64,000 nucleotides of DNA. It comes from Betaproteobacteria bacterium HGW-Betaproteobacteria-3 (GTDB lineage Bacteria > Pseudomonadota > Gammaproteobacteria > Burkholderiales > Burkholderiaceae_C). The DNA is taken from NCBI GenBank assembly GCA_002842205.1, contig PHCI01000017.1, positions 1 to 64,000 on the forward strand. The letters are read 5' to 3'. The notes beneath the pieces are model-generated. The model was not told where the DNA came from. It saw nothing but the letters and a program-made list of their open reading frames with translations, and searched no databases. Shown here one piece after another: positions 54,391 to 62,207 of the stretch. Position 1 is the stretch's first letter, and each line of letters starts with the position of its first letter. A program made the translations under genes and the position numbers.

Positions 54391-54837
54391 ATGTTCGACG
54401 CCACCCTCGCTGCCCTCGCCACCCAGCCCGTGAACATCGGCGCAGCCGCGCGGCACTCGGGTGTGTCGCCCAAGATGGTGCGGCACTATGAATCGCTGGG
54501 CCTGCTGCCTGCCGTGGCGCGCACCGACAGCGGTTACCGCCAGTACAGCGCGGCCGACATCCACAGCCTGCAGTTCATCAAGCGCGCGCGCGATCTCGGC
54601 TTTTCCATGGCCGAAATCGCCGAACTCATGGGCCTGTGGCACAACCGGCGCCGCGCCAGCGCCAGTGTGCAACGCATTGCGCAAAAGCATTCGGACGAGC
54701 TGGTCCAGCGCATCGCCGCCCTGCAGGCCATGCAGCGCACGCTGTCGCAGCTGATCCAGGGTTGCCGCGGCGACGACCGGCCCGACTGCCCGATCCTGGA
54801 CGACCTCGCCGGTCACTCACCAGGGCCAGGGTCATGA
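54391..54837 (+). CDS. cueR: MerR-family copper-responsive regulator CueR
   Basis: A 148-residue MerR protein. NIGAAARHSGVSPKMVRHYE is the winged-helix DNA reader, the long dimerisation helix follows, and CRGDDRPDCPIL is the CueR metal loop with cysteines eight apart. It senses Cu(I) and activates the two promoters at 54034-54064 and 54116-54146. It overlaps the next gene by four bases (ATGA). Confidence 0.94.
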   Translation: MFDATLAALATQPVNIGAAARHSGVSPKMVRHYESLGLLPAVARTDSGYRQYSAADIHSLQFIKRARDLGFSMAEIAELMGLWHNRRRASASVQRIAQKHSDELVQRIAALQAMQRTLSQLIQGCRGDDRPDCPILDDLAGHSPGPGS

Positions 54838-55508
54838 GCGCAGGGCCAACCCAAGCCAGCTCAGCCCCCGACCCGGCCACGCTATACCCGGCGCTGGCCT
54901 CGGTGCACCCCGCATGGGCCGCGCTCGGCCCCGCCGCCGGCCCCCATCACTTTGCGGCGGGCGTGCCGTTGTTTGAAGAAAACGCGCCGTGCCAGGGCTT
55001 CCCGCTGGTGCTCGACGGCGAAGTCAAGGTTTCGCGCTCGTCCGGCGACGGCCGCTCGCTGGAGCTGTACCGCGTGGTGCCGGGCGAGCTGTGCCTGGTG
55101 TCGTCGGCCAGCCTGTTCCGCGGCCAGCCGCTGTCGGCCCATGGCGTGACCACGCGCCCCACCACGCTGATGATGATTGCGCCGCCGGTGTTTGCGCAGT
55201 GGCTGGAAGACGCGGACTTCCGCCGCGAGGTGCTCGCCCTGTTTGCCGAGCGCATGGCCGACCTCACCAGCCTGATCGACGCCGTGGCGTTCCAAAAGCT
55301 CGACCAGCGCCTGGCCGCGGCCTTGCTCGGTCACGGGCAAGACCTCGCCATCACGCACCAGGCGCTGGCCGACGACCTGGGCACGGTGCGCGAGATCGTC
55401 ACGCGGCTGCTGCGCCGCTTCGAGCGCGAGGGTTGGGTGGCCCTGTCGCGCGAGCACATCCGGATTTGCGACAGCGCCGCACTGCGGCGGGTGGCCGCGC
55501 GGCATTGA
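54834..55508 (+). CDS. Crp/Fnr-family transcriptional regulator
   Basis: A 224-residue regulator. The cNMP-like sensor barrel has PLFEENAPCQGFPLVLDGEV and SRSSGDGRSLELYRVVPGE; the C-terminal HTH is in LADDLGTVREIVTRLLRRFE. It lacks the N-terminal cysteine cluster of FNR, and the cAMP-binding residues of CRP are not obvious. It overlaps cueR (ATGA). Directly downstream lie an inverted repeat GTGAC-TCAG-GTCAC and a small DUF2892 gene, a plausible target. Confidence 0.88.
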   Translation: MSAGPTQASSAPDPATLYPALASVHPAWAALGPAAGPHHFAAGVPLFEENAPCQGFPLVLDGEVKVSRSSGDGRSLELYRVVPGELCLVSSASLFRGQPLSAHGVTTRPTTLMMIAPPVFAQWLEDADFRREVLALFAERMADLTSLIDAVAFQKLDQRLAAALLGHGQDLAITHQALADDLGTVREIVTRLLRRFEREGWVALSREHIRICDSAALRRVAARH

Positions 55509-55570
55509 ACCGGCCCGCCCGCAAAAGCCTGCGCTTTGGAGCGGCCGCAACGCCCCGGCGGCCTTCCAGG

Positions 55571-55584
55571 GTGACTCAGGTCAC
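55571..55584. promoter_or_regulatory. Possible Crp/Fnr-type site upstream of the DUF2892 gene
   Basis: GTGAC-TCAG-GTCAC, a perfect inverted repeat with 4-base spacer, between the Crp/Fnr gene and the DUF2892 gene. FNR-type sites have two 5-base half-sites four bases apart, so the geometry fits. Binding by the adjacent regulator is an inference. Confidence 0.5.
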
Positions 55585-55658
55585 AGACGCCGCCGCTGCC
55601 CCGCGGTGCAATGGGCCTGAACCGAAACCCACCCTATTCCACCCTGAAAGGACATCCC

Positions 55659-55853
55659 ATGTCATCCAACGAAGCCGGTTTCGACCGCATCCTGCGCATC
55701 GTCGCGGGCCTGGCGCTCATCGGTCTGGCCTTCACCGGCACCATCGGCCTGTGGGGCTATCTGGGCGTCGTGCTGCTGGCCACGGGCCTGATCGGCTGGT
55801 GCCCGATCTACAAGGTGCTGGGCATCAACACCTGCGCCGTCAAGATCAAATAG
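55659..55853 (+). CDS. Small inner-membrane protein, DUF2892 (YgaP-like)
   Basis: A 64-residue protein with two predicted helices (ILRIVAGLALIGLAFTGTIG and LGVVLLATGLIGWCPIYKVL). GWCPIYKVLGINTC is the DUF2892 signature, with two cysteines on the same side. In other genes this module is fused to rhodanese domains; here it stands alone. AAGGA precedes the ATG at 55659. Confidence 0.88.
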   Translation: MSSNEAGFDRILRIVAGLALIGLAFTGTIGLWGYLGVVLLATGLIGWCPIYKVLGINTCAVKIK

Positions 55854-55949
55854 CGCATCGCACCCCCGCGCGGCGGCATAACCCTGACGCCGCGCCATGA
55901 ATCCGGGTGGTGGTCCAATCACGGGTGTTGCCCCTTACCGAAGGCCCCC

Positions 55950-56855
55950 ATGACGCCCCTGCAACCCGCCACCGTCCACCGCCCGCGCACGGTCGAGCGC
56001 ATCGTCCACGGCCAGCCCACGAGCGATGGCGCGGGGGTCAAGCTGCTGCGCCTGCTCACGCACGACCTGCAGCAGCGGCTTGACCCGTTCCTGATGCTCG
56101 ACAACTTTGCCAGCGACGACCCGGACGACTACATCGCCGGTTTCCCGGACCACCCGCACCGCGGCTTCGAGACCGTGACCTACATGATCACCGGCCGCAT
56201 GCGCCACCGCGACAGCGCGGGCCACGAGGGCCTGCTGCAAAACGGCGGCGTGCAGTGGATGACGGCCGGCCGCGGCCTGGTCCACAGCGAACTGCCCGAG
56301 CAGGAAGAAGGCGCCATGGAGGGCTTTCAGCTCTGGCTCAACCTGCCCGCCAAGGACAAGATGTGCACGCCCTGGTACCGCGACATCCAGAGCGGCGACA
56401 TCCCCGGCTTCACGCTCGCGGCCGATGCAGCACACCATGGCGACCGCCCTGGCGTGCAGGTCCGCGTGATCGCCGGCAGCAGCCACGGCGTGCACGGCGC
56501 CGTGCAGCGCGACGGCACGGCCCCGCTCTACCTGGACCTCACCCTGCCGCCCGGCGCCCGCTTCAGCCAGCCGCTGCCCGATGGCCACAACGCCTTTGTG
56601 GTGGTGTACCGCGAATCCGTCAACGTGGGCGACACCGCCGTGGCCCACCGCAAGATGGCGATCCTGCGCAACGACGCCGGCAGCGACGGCATCACCCTCA
56701 GCGCGTCCGCCACGCTGGCCGCACCGGCCCGCGTGCTGCTGATCGCCGGGCAGCCGCTGCACGAACCCATTGCGCAGTACGGCCCGTTCGTGATGAACAC
56801 GCGAGAGCAGCTCATGCAGGCGGTGGACGACTTCCAGAACGGCCGGCTGGTTTGA
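55950..56855 (+). CDS. Pirin family protein
   Basis: A 301-residue bicupin. FPDHPHRGFETVTYMITG carries the metal-binding histidines, and GGVQWMTAGRGLVHSELPEQ another conserved strand with His/Glu. Some bacterial pirins have quercetinase activity; others modulate pyruvate dehydrogenase. The role here is unknown. Confidence 0.93.
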   Translation: MTPLQPATVHRPRTVERIVHGQPTSDGAGVKLLRLLTHDLQQRLDPFLMLDNFASDDPDDYIAGFPDHPHRGFETVTYMITGRMRHRDSAGHEGLLQNGGVQWMTAGRGLVHSELPEQEEGAMEGFQLWLNLPAKDKMCTPWYRDIQSGDIPGFTLAADAAHHGDRPGVQVRVIAGSSHGVHGAVQRDGTAPLYLDLTLPPGARFSQPLPDGHNAFVVVYRESVNVGDTAVAHRKMAILRNDAGSDGITLSASATLAAPARVLLIAGQPLHEPIAQYGPFVMNTREQLMQAVDDFQNGRLV

Positions 56856-56880
56856 GTCAGGGCCCTCAATAAGTTCTGTT

Positions 56881-56930
56881 TTAATAGCAAACTATTGCGA
56901 TTTGACGGGGGCTTATGGCCAATTTGGCTT
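56881..56930 (+). repeat. Interspersed element A, copy 8
   Basis: TTAATAGCAAACTATTGCGA, TTTGACGGGGGCTTATGGCC, AATTTGGCTT. Well preserved; between the pirin and Spy-like genes. Confidence 0.92.
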
Positions 56931-57092
56931 CAAAATCCTCGCCCAAACCCGTTGACGCGCCCCGCCCGGGCAGCGCCAAAACTTTACAAAGCATCACCCC
57001 CGCGCAATCGGGGCGAAACATCGGGCGGCCACACTTGTTTTCAACCTGATGCCAAGTTGGTGCTTCAGGCACTCATGAAGAAGGAAGTTGCC

Positions 57093-57650
57093 ATGACCTC
57101 GTTTCGCAAACACCTCTTGACCGCCGGCCTGCTGGCCTCCATCGGATTTGCCGCTGTGGCGCAGGGCACCGCAGGCAGCGCGCCGCCCGCCGCCCCGGCC
57201 GACGCCACCCACGCGCACGCCCGCATGGGCCAGCACGACCCCGCCAAAATGCAGCAGTACCGGGCCGAGCACATGGCCAAGCGGCAGGCCGCGCTGAAGG
57301 AAAAACTCCAGATCACCCCGGCACAGGAAGCCGCCTGGAGCACGTTCACCGCCGCCCTGACACCCCCGGCCATGGGGACCATGGGGCAGCGCCCGGACCG
57401 TGCCGAGTTTGAAAAACTCACCACCCCCCAGCGCATCGACAAGATGCGTGAGATGCGCACCCAGCACATGGCCGCCATGGACCAGCGCGCCGACGCCACC
57501 AAGGCGTTCTACGCGCAGCTCACGCCCGACCAGCAAAAGGTGTTCGATGCGCAAACCCTGCGCCGCGGCCATGGCATGCGCGGCGGGATGCACGGTGGCA
57601 TGGGCATGCACGAAGGCATGGGCGGACACGGCCACGGCCCCCGCAGCTGA
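57093..57650 (+). CDS. Periplasmic Spy/CpxP-like (LTXXQ) protein
   Basis: A 185-residue secreted protein with signal peptide MTSFRKHLLTAGLLASIGFA. It is helical and rich in Met, His and Gln, with two LTXXQ-type motifs (LQITPAQEAAWSTF and LTPDQQKVFDAQ) as in Spy and CpxP. The C-terminus is Gly/Met/His-rich (GMHGGMGMHEGMGGHGHG), which could bind metals such as copper. The start at 57093 has AAGGAAG upstream; an ATG at 57075 is also possible. Confidence 0.85.
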   Translation: MTSFRKHLLTAGLLASIGFAAVAQGTAGSAPPAAPADATHAHARMGQHDPAKMQQYRAEHMAKRQAALKEKLQITPAQEAAWSTFTAALTPPAMGTMGQRPDRAEFEKLTTPQRIDKMREMRTQHMAAMDQRADATKAFYAQLTPDQQKVFDAQTLRRGHGMRGGMHGGMGMHEGMGGHGHGPRS

Positions 57651-57667
57651 TCCCCCCGCTGCTTTAC

Positions 57668-57697
57668 AACGGCCAGCCCTTCAAAGCTGGCCGTTTT
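57668..57697. terminator. Bidirectional terminator overlapping the glutaredoxin-like stop
   Basis: AACGGCCAGC / GCTGGCCGTT with an 8-base loop, ending in TTTT on the plus strand. On the minus strand the right part encodes the last residues (ENGQL) and stop of the converging glutaredoxin-like gene, so coding and termination overlap. Confidence 0.82.
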
Positions 57698-58031
57698 CAA
57701 TCAGGCGCAGCAGGTCTTCGGCCCCGCCAATCAGCTGGCGCTTCACGAACACCATGGGAAACGTGGGCCAGCCGGTCCACATCTTGAGGGCGTTGCGCGA
57801 GCGCCAGGTGTTGAAGTAGTTGCCGTACTCCAGGTAATGAAAGGGCACGCCCGCCGCGTCCAGCGCGCGTCGCGCCTTGCGCACCACCGGGTTCATGCCC
57901 ATGCCCACCACCACCACCGCGTGCGCCGCCACGGCGGCCTGCACCTCGCTCACAATGGCCTGGCCATGCAGGGCCAGCCGGTCCCGGATGGCGGGGTGAA
58001 TATCGGCGTCCGTCAGTATCTGGCGTGGCAT
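57681..58031 (-). CDS. Glutaredoxin-fold protein lacking cysteines
   Basis: A 116-residue protein that follows the monothiol glutaredoxin pattern: VVVVGMGMNPVVRKARRALD where the catalytic Cys should be (GMNP replaces CGFS/CPYC), WPTFPMVFVKRQLIGGAEDL with the conserved cis-proline and glycine-rich turn. There is no cysteine in the whole protein, so dithiol or monothiol redox catalysis and Fe-S ligation by thiolate are excluded. It may bind glutathione or a partner protein. Its stop lies inside a terminator hairpin. Confidence 0.85.
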   Translation of the reverse strand: MPRQILTDADIHPAIRDRLALHGQAIVSEVQAAVAAHAVVVVGMGMNPVVRKARRALDAAGVPFHYLEYGNYFNTWRSRNALKMWTGWPTFPMVFVKRQLIGGAEDLLRLIENGQL

Positions 58032-58066
58032 GGAGCCCTCCCTGGTTCAACCGTTTGCGGTGTCGC

Positions 58067-58645
58067 TCAACCGAACGGCCGCACGCCGATCAGGGGCGCA
58101 TGCAGCCAGAACGCCAGCGCCACCCAGGCCACGGCACCTGCGCCCACCGCAGTGGCGGTGCCGCCCGGCGTGCCCCCGGGGTGCACCACGCCCTGTGCGC
58201 GGTCGCGCCGGCGGGCCGCCAGAAAACTCAGGATGGCCCACACCAGAAACGCCCCGAACAGCACCACGTCGCCCAGGTTGCCGTTGCTCAGCAGGTGGGC
58301 AAACGCCCACACCTTGACCCCCGCCACCATCGGATGCCCAAGGTAGGCCTTGATGCGGTTGCGCGGCACGTAGGCTGCGGCCAGCAGCACCAGCGACACC
58401 AGCATCAGCAGCCCGGTGGCGTGGCGCAAGGCCAGCGGCGGCGTCCACAGCACCACTGGCGCATGGCGCGAAAGGCCGTAGCCGTAACAGATGAGCACGA
58501 ACCCAGCCACCGACAGCAGGGCGTAGGCGCCCTTCCAGGCGCCCACTCCCAGCGTCGCCAGCTGGCGGCTGCGCCAGCCGTCGGCCACGATACGCACTGA
58601 ATGCACGCCCAGAAAAAGCGCCAGGCCCAGAATCAGCCACGACAT
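58067..58645 (-). CDS. NnrU family membrane protein
   Basis: A 192-residue protein with about six helices. MSWLILGLALFLGVHSVRIV and HPMVAGVKVWAFAHLLSNGN are NnrU signatures, found in proteins linked to nitric-oxide respiration in Rhodobacter and to carotenoid isomerisation in relatives. AGGAG precedes the ATG. No nitrite or NO reductase genes are nearby. Confidence 0.9.
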   Translation of the reverse strand: MSWLILGLALFLGVHSVRIVADGWRSRQLATLGVGAWKGAYALLSVAGFVLICYGYGLSRHAPVVLWTPPLALRHATGLLMLVSLVLLAAAYVPRNRIKAYLGHPMVAGVKVWAFAHLLSNGNLGDVVLFGAFLVWAILSFLAARRRDRAQGVVHPGGTPGGTATAVGAGAVAWVALAFWLHAPLIGVRPFG

Positions 58646-58801
58646 GGAGATCTCCTGTCTTGAGTTGGAAGGAACACAAATCCACAGGTGCCGTGCGCGC
58701 GCACGGCCTGCGGGACGCGGCACAATGCAGGCACCCGAGCCCGACCCGCGGACTCTACACCGCCCGCGCCAGGCTTGCCATACCGCCCAAGGTTCTCATC
58801 C

Positions 58802-59635
58802 ATGCCCGAAACCCCCGCGCCCCAGCCCTCGGGCCCCGAACGTCCGACCGTGCGCAGCATCACGCTCGACCAACCCCTGCACTGGCTGGCCCTGGCGTGG
58901 CACGACCTGCGCCGCTGCCCGGGCTTGAGTCTGGCGCACGGGGCGGTGATTGCACTGTTTGGCGCCGCACTGGCCGCCGCCGCACACGACCGCTTCTGGC
59001 TGATCGCCGGCGCGTTCTCGGGCTTTCTGGTGGTGGCGCCGGTGGTGGCCGCGGGCCTGTACGCGCTGAGCCGGGCGCTGGAGCGCGGCGAACCCGCCAG
59101 CCTGGCCCTTGTGCTGGCCACCTGGATGCCCTGGCGCAGCGGCGCCTCCGGTGGCCACGCCAGCAACTGGCGGCTGGTCCGCTTTGGCCTGCTGCTGGCG
59201 CTGGCCGGCACCGGCTGGGTGCTGACCTCGGCGGCACTCATCACACTGCTGGCGCCGCTGCCGATCCTCAAACCCATGGATTTCGTGCACCACGTGGTGC
59301 TGGCGCGCGACAACGTCCTGTTCGAGATCTGGCTCGCGCTGGGCGGCGTGCTGGCCGCGCCGGTGTTTGCGTCCAGCGCCATCGCCATGCCCCTGCTGGT
59401 GGACCGGCCCGTCGGCGTGCTGCAGGCCGTGCTCACCAGCTGGCGCGCGGTGCTGGCCAACCCGGTGCCGCTGGCGCTATGGGCGGCGCTCATCATGGGC
59501 CTGACGCTGCTGGGCCTGGCCACGCTGCTGGTGGGTCTGGTGGTGCTGGTGCCACTGCTGGGCCACGCAAGCTGGCACGCCTATCGTGCGCTGGTGCTGC
59601 CGCAAGACGCACCCCCTGCCGAGCGCGCGCCATGA
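58802..59635 (+). CDS. DUF2189 family inner-membrane protein
   Basis: A 277-residue protein with six predicted helices (WLIAGAFSGFLVVAPVVAAG; LIMGLTLLGLATLLVGLVVL). The pattern WHDLRRCPGLSLAHGAVIAL is the DUF2189 signature; members are often found next to cytochrome c oxidase or glyoxylate genes. Its stop overlaps the ATG of the next gene (ATGA). Confidence 0.85.
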   Translation: MPETPAPQPSGPERPTVRSITLDQPLHWLALAWHDLRRCPGLSLAHGAVIALFGAALAAAAHDRFWLIAGAFSGFLVVAPVVAAGLYALSRALERGEPASLALVLATWMPWRSGASGGHASNWRLVRFGLLLALAGTGWVLTSAALITLLAPLPILKPMDFVHHVVLARDNVLFEIWLALGGVLAAPVFASSAIAMPLLVDRPVGVLQAVLTSWRAVLANPVPLALWAALIMGLTLLGLATLLVGLVVLVPLLGHASWHAYRALVLPQDAPPAERAP

Positions 59636-59856
59636 CCGGCACGATCTTCGGCTTCACCGAAAGCGAAATCGCCCAGTTCGGCCTGACCTGGGGTGTGGGC
59701 GCCTTCATGGTCTACATGCTGTTCATCATCGGCCAGCTGGCCTGGGAATCCAAAGCCGGGCGCTTCGGCACCTTTGTGCTGTTTCTGGGCCTGGCCTTCG
59801 GCATGGTCGGCTTTGTGGCCAAGTACCTGATCCAGTGGGCCATCGGGATCAAGTAG
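59632..59856 (+). CDS. DUF2788 family small membrane protein
   Basis: A 74-residue protein with two helices (GAFMVYMLFIIGQLAWES and FGTFVLFLGLAFGMVGFVAK). The FTESEIAQFGLTWGV start is typical of DUF2788. It overlaps the DUF2189 gene by four bases, implying joint expression. Confidence 0.85.
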   Translation: MTGTIFGFTESEIAQFGLTWGVGAFMVYMLFIIGQLAWESKAGRFGTFVLFLGLAFGMVGFVAKYLIQWAIGIK

Positions 59857-59870
59857 ATTGCTGCTATAAC

Positions 59871-59916
59871 TATAGCAAACTATCACCATTCTGCGGGGGA
59901 TAATGGCCTATTTTGA
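59871..59916 (+). repeat. Interspersed element A, copy 9
   Basis: TATAGCAAACTATCACCATT, CTGCGGGGGATAATGGCC, TATTTTG. Moderately diverged; between converging DUF2788 and pagL genes, abutting the pagL stop codon. Confidence 0.85.
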
Positions 59917-60495
59917 TCAGAAATTGTACGAATACCGCAGCACGACGAGGTTCTCGCCCGGGTTGGGGCTCTTGATGCTTCCGTTGGACACGTGCATCAC
60001 GCGAACGCCCACCTCATGTTGGCGCGCCAGGCCAAAGTTGTAGCCTGCGCCCAACACATTGGTGAACTGGAACGCCGTGCTGAATGACTTGCTGCGCGTG
60101 CGGTACACGTCGTCAAACACCGACGGGCCAATGCCGCCTTCGGCATAAAACCGCGAGCGCCCGCCGTCGGTGCGGGTGCGAAAGATCGGCAGCACCGCCA
60201 GCTGGTAAAACCCCTTGTTGCCCCCACCCGCCTGGTCGGCGTTCCAGCGGTTGAGCTGCAGCTCGGTGTGGTAGCCCACGCGCCCGCCAAACCAGTCGGC
60301 GCCCCACTGCGTGCCCCACACCAGGCCCAAGCCCGCGTACTGGCTGGTCGAGCCCGAACCGGAGGTCACCCCGCCCTGTGCCATCGCGCCCGTGGGCTGC
60401 CACCATGCCTCGGCGGTGGCCGACCCGGCAGCCCCCAGCGCCGCCGCCAGCCCCAAAGACACCAGGCATTTCTTGATACGGTTGTGATGGTTCAT
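59917..60495 (-). CDS. pagL: Lipid A 3-O-deacylase (PagL family)
   Basis: A 192-residue outer-membrane enzyme with signal peptide (KKCLVSLGLAAALGAAGSAT). The catalytic His-Ser pair is in VRVMHVSNGSIKSPNPGENL and the chain ends in LRYSYNF, the typical C-terminal strand. It removes the 3-O-linked acyl chain of lipid A at the outer leaflet and can reduce endotoxicity. The start at 60495 is taken; an in-frame GTG 18 bases upstream is possible. Confidence 0.88.
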   Translation of the reverse strand: MNHHNRIKKCLVSLGLAAALGAAGSATAEAWWQPTGAMAQGGVTSGSGSTSQYAGLGLVWGTQWGADWFGGRVGYHTELQLNRWNADQAGGGNKGFYQLAVLPIFRTRTDGGRSRFYAEGGIGPSVFDDVYRTRSKSFSTAFQFTNVLGAGYNFGLARQHEVGVRVMHVSNGSIKSPNPGENLVVLRYSYNF

Positions 60496-60688
60496 GATAT
60501 TGACTCCGGGCACATTGTGCCGTTTCTGTCACCATTAGACGCGCGGCCGCCCCCGTTTGTGACACGCCATTTCGCGCCGCAAGGCAGCAACCAGACGGTC
60601 CAGAAACGCCGAAATACGGCAATAGTTCACTATCCGAACGAAGGCATCCTGCCTAGAATCGTTACAAACAACAGGGAATGGTGCGCAT

Positions 60689-61396
60689 ATGTCGAACTAT
60701 TGGGTGATTGCCATCCTGGCCGTGCTGCTGGCAGGGCTGGGGCTGTGGATGTGGGGTTACCGCCGCTTTGCCGGGCAGGGCTCCATCCTGAACGACCGCT
60801 ACGCCGTCGAACGCCTGCTCGAGCCCGACCAGGTGCAGATGCTCGACTACCTGCGCAACACCTTCCCCGGGCAGGTGGTGCTGCCCAACATCCGTCTGGC
60901 CGAGATGCTCACCATCACCCGCTCGGCCAACCCGGCTGAATCGCGCAAGGCGCTGGCCACGTTCGCCGTCGATTTTGTCGCCTGCGGTGAAGATGGCCTG
61001 CCCGTCTTTGCCTTTGACGTGGAGCGCTACCACCTGAGCGACGCCGAGCGCCACGCCGAAGACGTCAAAACCAAGAACCGCATCCTCAAGGCCGCCGGTG
61101 TGCGCCTGGTGTTCCTTAAAAACACCCCGCGCCGCATGCCCGCGCCCGATGTGTTCCGCGGCCAGCTCAACCTGGCCGCCCGCCCGCGCCGCAAGGAAGA
61201 ACGCCGCGCCGAAGTGCGCGAGCAGCTCGAAGCGCAGTTCTCCCAGTTCGACCAGAAGTTTGCGTCGTCGGAATTCTCCGACTCCGAAGTGCTGGGTCTG
61301 AGCGGCCTGATGAACCTGGACGAAAGCGAAGCCCCGCCGCCGCGGCGGCGCCCCGCCCCGCGCGGCGGCAACGGCAGCAACACCGGCCTGCGCTGA
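60689..61396 (+). CDS. DUF2726 domain protein, membrane-anchored
   Basis: A 235-residue protein with one N-terminal helix (VIAILAVLLAGLGLWMWGY) and a DUF2726 domain (LPNIRLAEMLTITRSANPAE; FAFDVERYHLSDAERHAEDV), a nuclease-like fold related to restriction-type enzymes. The C-terminus is Arg/Glu-rich and coiled-coil-like. Function unknown. It converges on the exonuclease gene. Confidence 0.8.
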   Translation: MSNYWVIAILAVLLAGLGLWMWGYRRFAGQGSILNDRYAVERLLEPDQVQMLDYLRNTFPGQVVLPNIRLAEMLTITRSANPAESRKALATFAVDFVACGEDGLPVFAFDVERYHLSDAERHAEDVKTKNRILKAAGVRLVFLKNTPRRMPAPDVFRGQLNLAARPRRKEERRAEVREQLEAQFSQFDQKFASSEFSDSEVLGLSGLMNLDESEAPPPRRRPAPRGGNGSNTGLR

Positions 61397-61423
61397 AGCG
61401 CCCCGCGTTGAGCCCCGGCCGCA

Positions 61424-62041
61424 TCAGGTCGGCGCCTGCCCATACCGCTTGACCGCCGCCGCCAGCGCCTGCCGCTGGCACCCCTGCAACTGCATCAACA
61501 GCGCGTGCGGCGGCGCGGCCACGCCAAACTGCACGCACAAGTCGTGCTGGATCTGCGCCAGCAGTGCGGCCGCCATCTCGGCATCGGCCAACGCCCGGTG
61601 CGCCCGCCCATGGCGGGGCAGCGCATGAAACTCGGCCAGCGTGCCCAGCCGGTGGTTGGGCACCTGCGGATAAAGGCGGCGCGCCAGCAGCAAGGTGCAG
61701 GCAAACGGCTGCGGCGCGGCCAGTCCGATGCGTGCCAGCTCGGCCGCCCAGAAACGGCGGTCAAACGCGGCGTTGTGCGCCACCATGGGGGCGAGGCCCA
61801 CAAAACGCGCCGCCTCGGCCATCACCTGCGAAGCCGGTGGCGCCGCGGCCACCATAGCGTTGCTGATGCCGGTGAAACTCTCGATGAAGGGCGAGATGCG
61901 CACCCCCGCGTTCATCAGGCTCTGAAAGCGGTCCACCACCCGGCCGCCTTCCACCCGCACAATGGCCACCTCGGTGGCGCGGTCGCCCTGCGTGGGCGAC
62001 AGGCCGGTGGTTTCGAAGTCAATGACGGCCATTGTGGACAT
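61424..62041 (-). CDS. 3'-5' exonuclease, DnaQ-like (DEDDh)
   Basis: A 205-residue exonuclease. AVIDFETTGLSPTQGDRATE holds the first D and E, MVAHNAAFDRRFWAAELA the second aspartate, and GRAHRALADAEMAAALLAQI the histidine and last aspartate of DEDDh. It resembles the epsilon/PolC-type proofreading fold and RNase T-like enzymes; its role could be proofreading or RNA/DNA trimming. Confidence 0.88.
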   Translation of the reverse strand: MSTMAVIDFETTGLSPTQGDRATEVAIVRVEGGRVVDRFQSLMNAGVRISPFIESFTGISNAMVAAAPPASQVMAEAARFVGLAPMVAHNAAFDRRFWAAELARIGLAAPQPFACTLLLARRLYPQVPNHRLGTLAEFHALPRHGRAHRALADAEMAAALLAQIQHDLCVQFGVAAPPHALLMQLQGCQRQALAAAVKRYGQAPT

Positions 62042-62099
62042 GCGGGCAGTCTACGGCCTGTGCAGCGCGCCCACGGGGCAACCCATCGCGCGCGGCCCC

Positions 62100-62207
62100 T
62101 CATACGGTTTTGCATTCAAGCGTAGGACAAGGCGGGAGCCGTAGACCCTGCTGTCGCACGGCAAGGCGAACCAACGCGGTGATACGTTTGAAGGCGAGAC
62201 CGTATCA
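62100..62207. repeat. Interspersed element B, copy 2 (complete)
   Basis: A 108-base element with imperfect terminal inverted repeats: left arm 62100-62122 (TCATACGGTTTTGCATTCAAGCG written in part) and right arm 62185-62207, whose complement begins TGATACGGTCTCGCCTTC (18 of 23 pairs). The right end provides the stop codon of aroG. Size and inverted ends suggest a MITE or structured RNA/DNA element. Confidence 0.75.

Noticed and set aside
60605-60640. Possible eleventh element A copy (GGCAATAGTTCACTAT)
   Set aside because: Only a short part resembles the head, and the GACGGGGGCT and GGCC blocks are missing.
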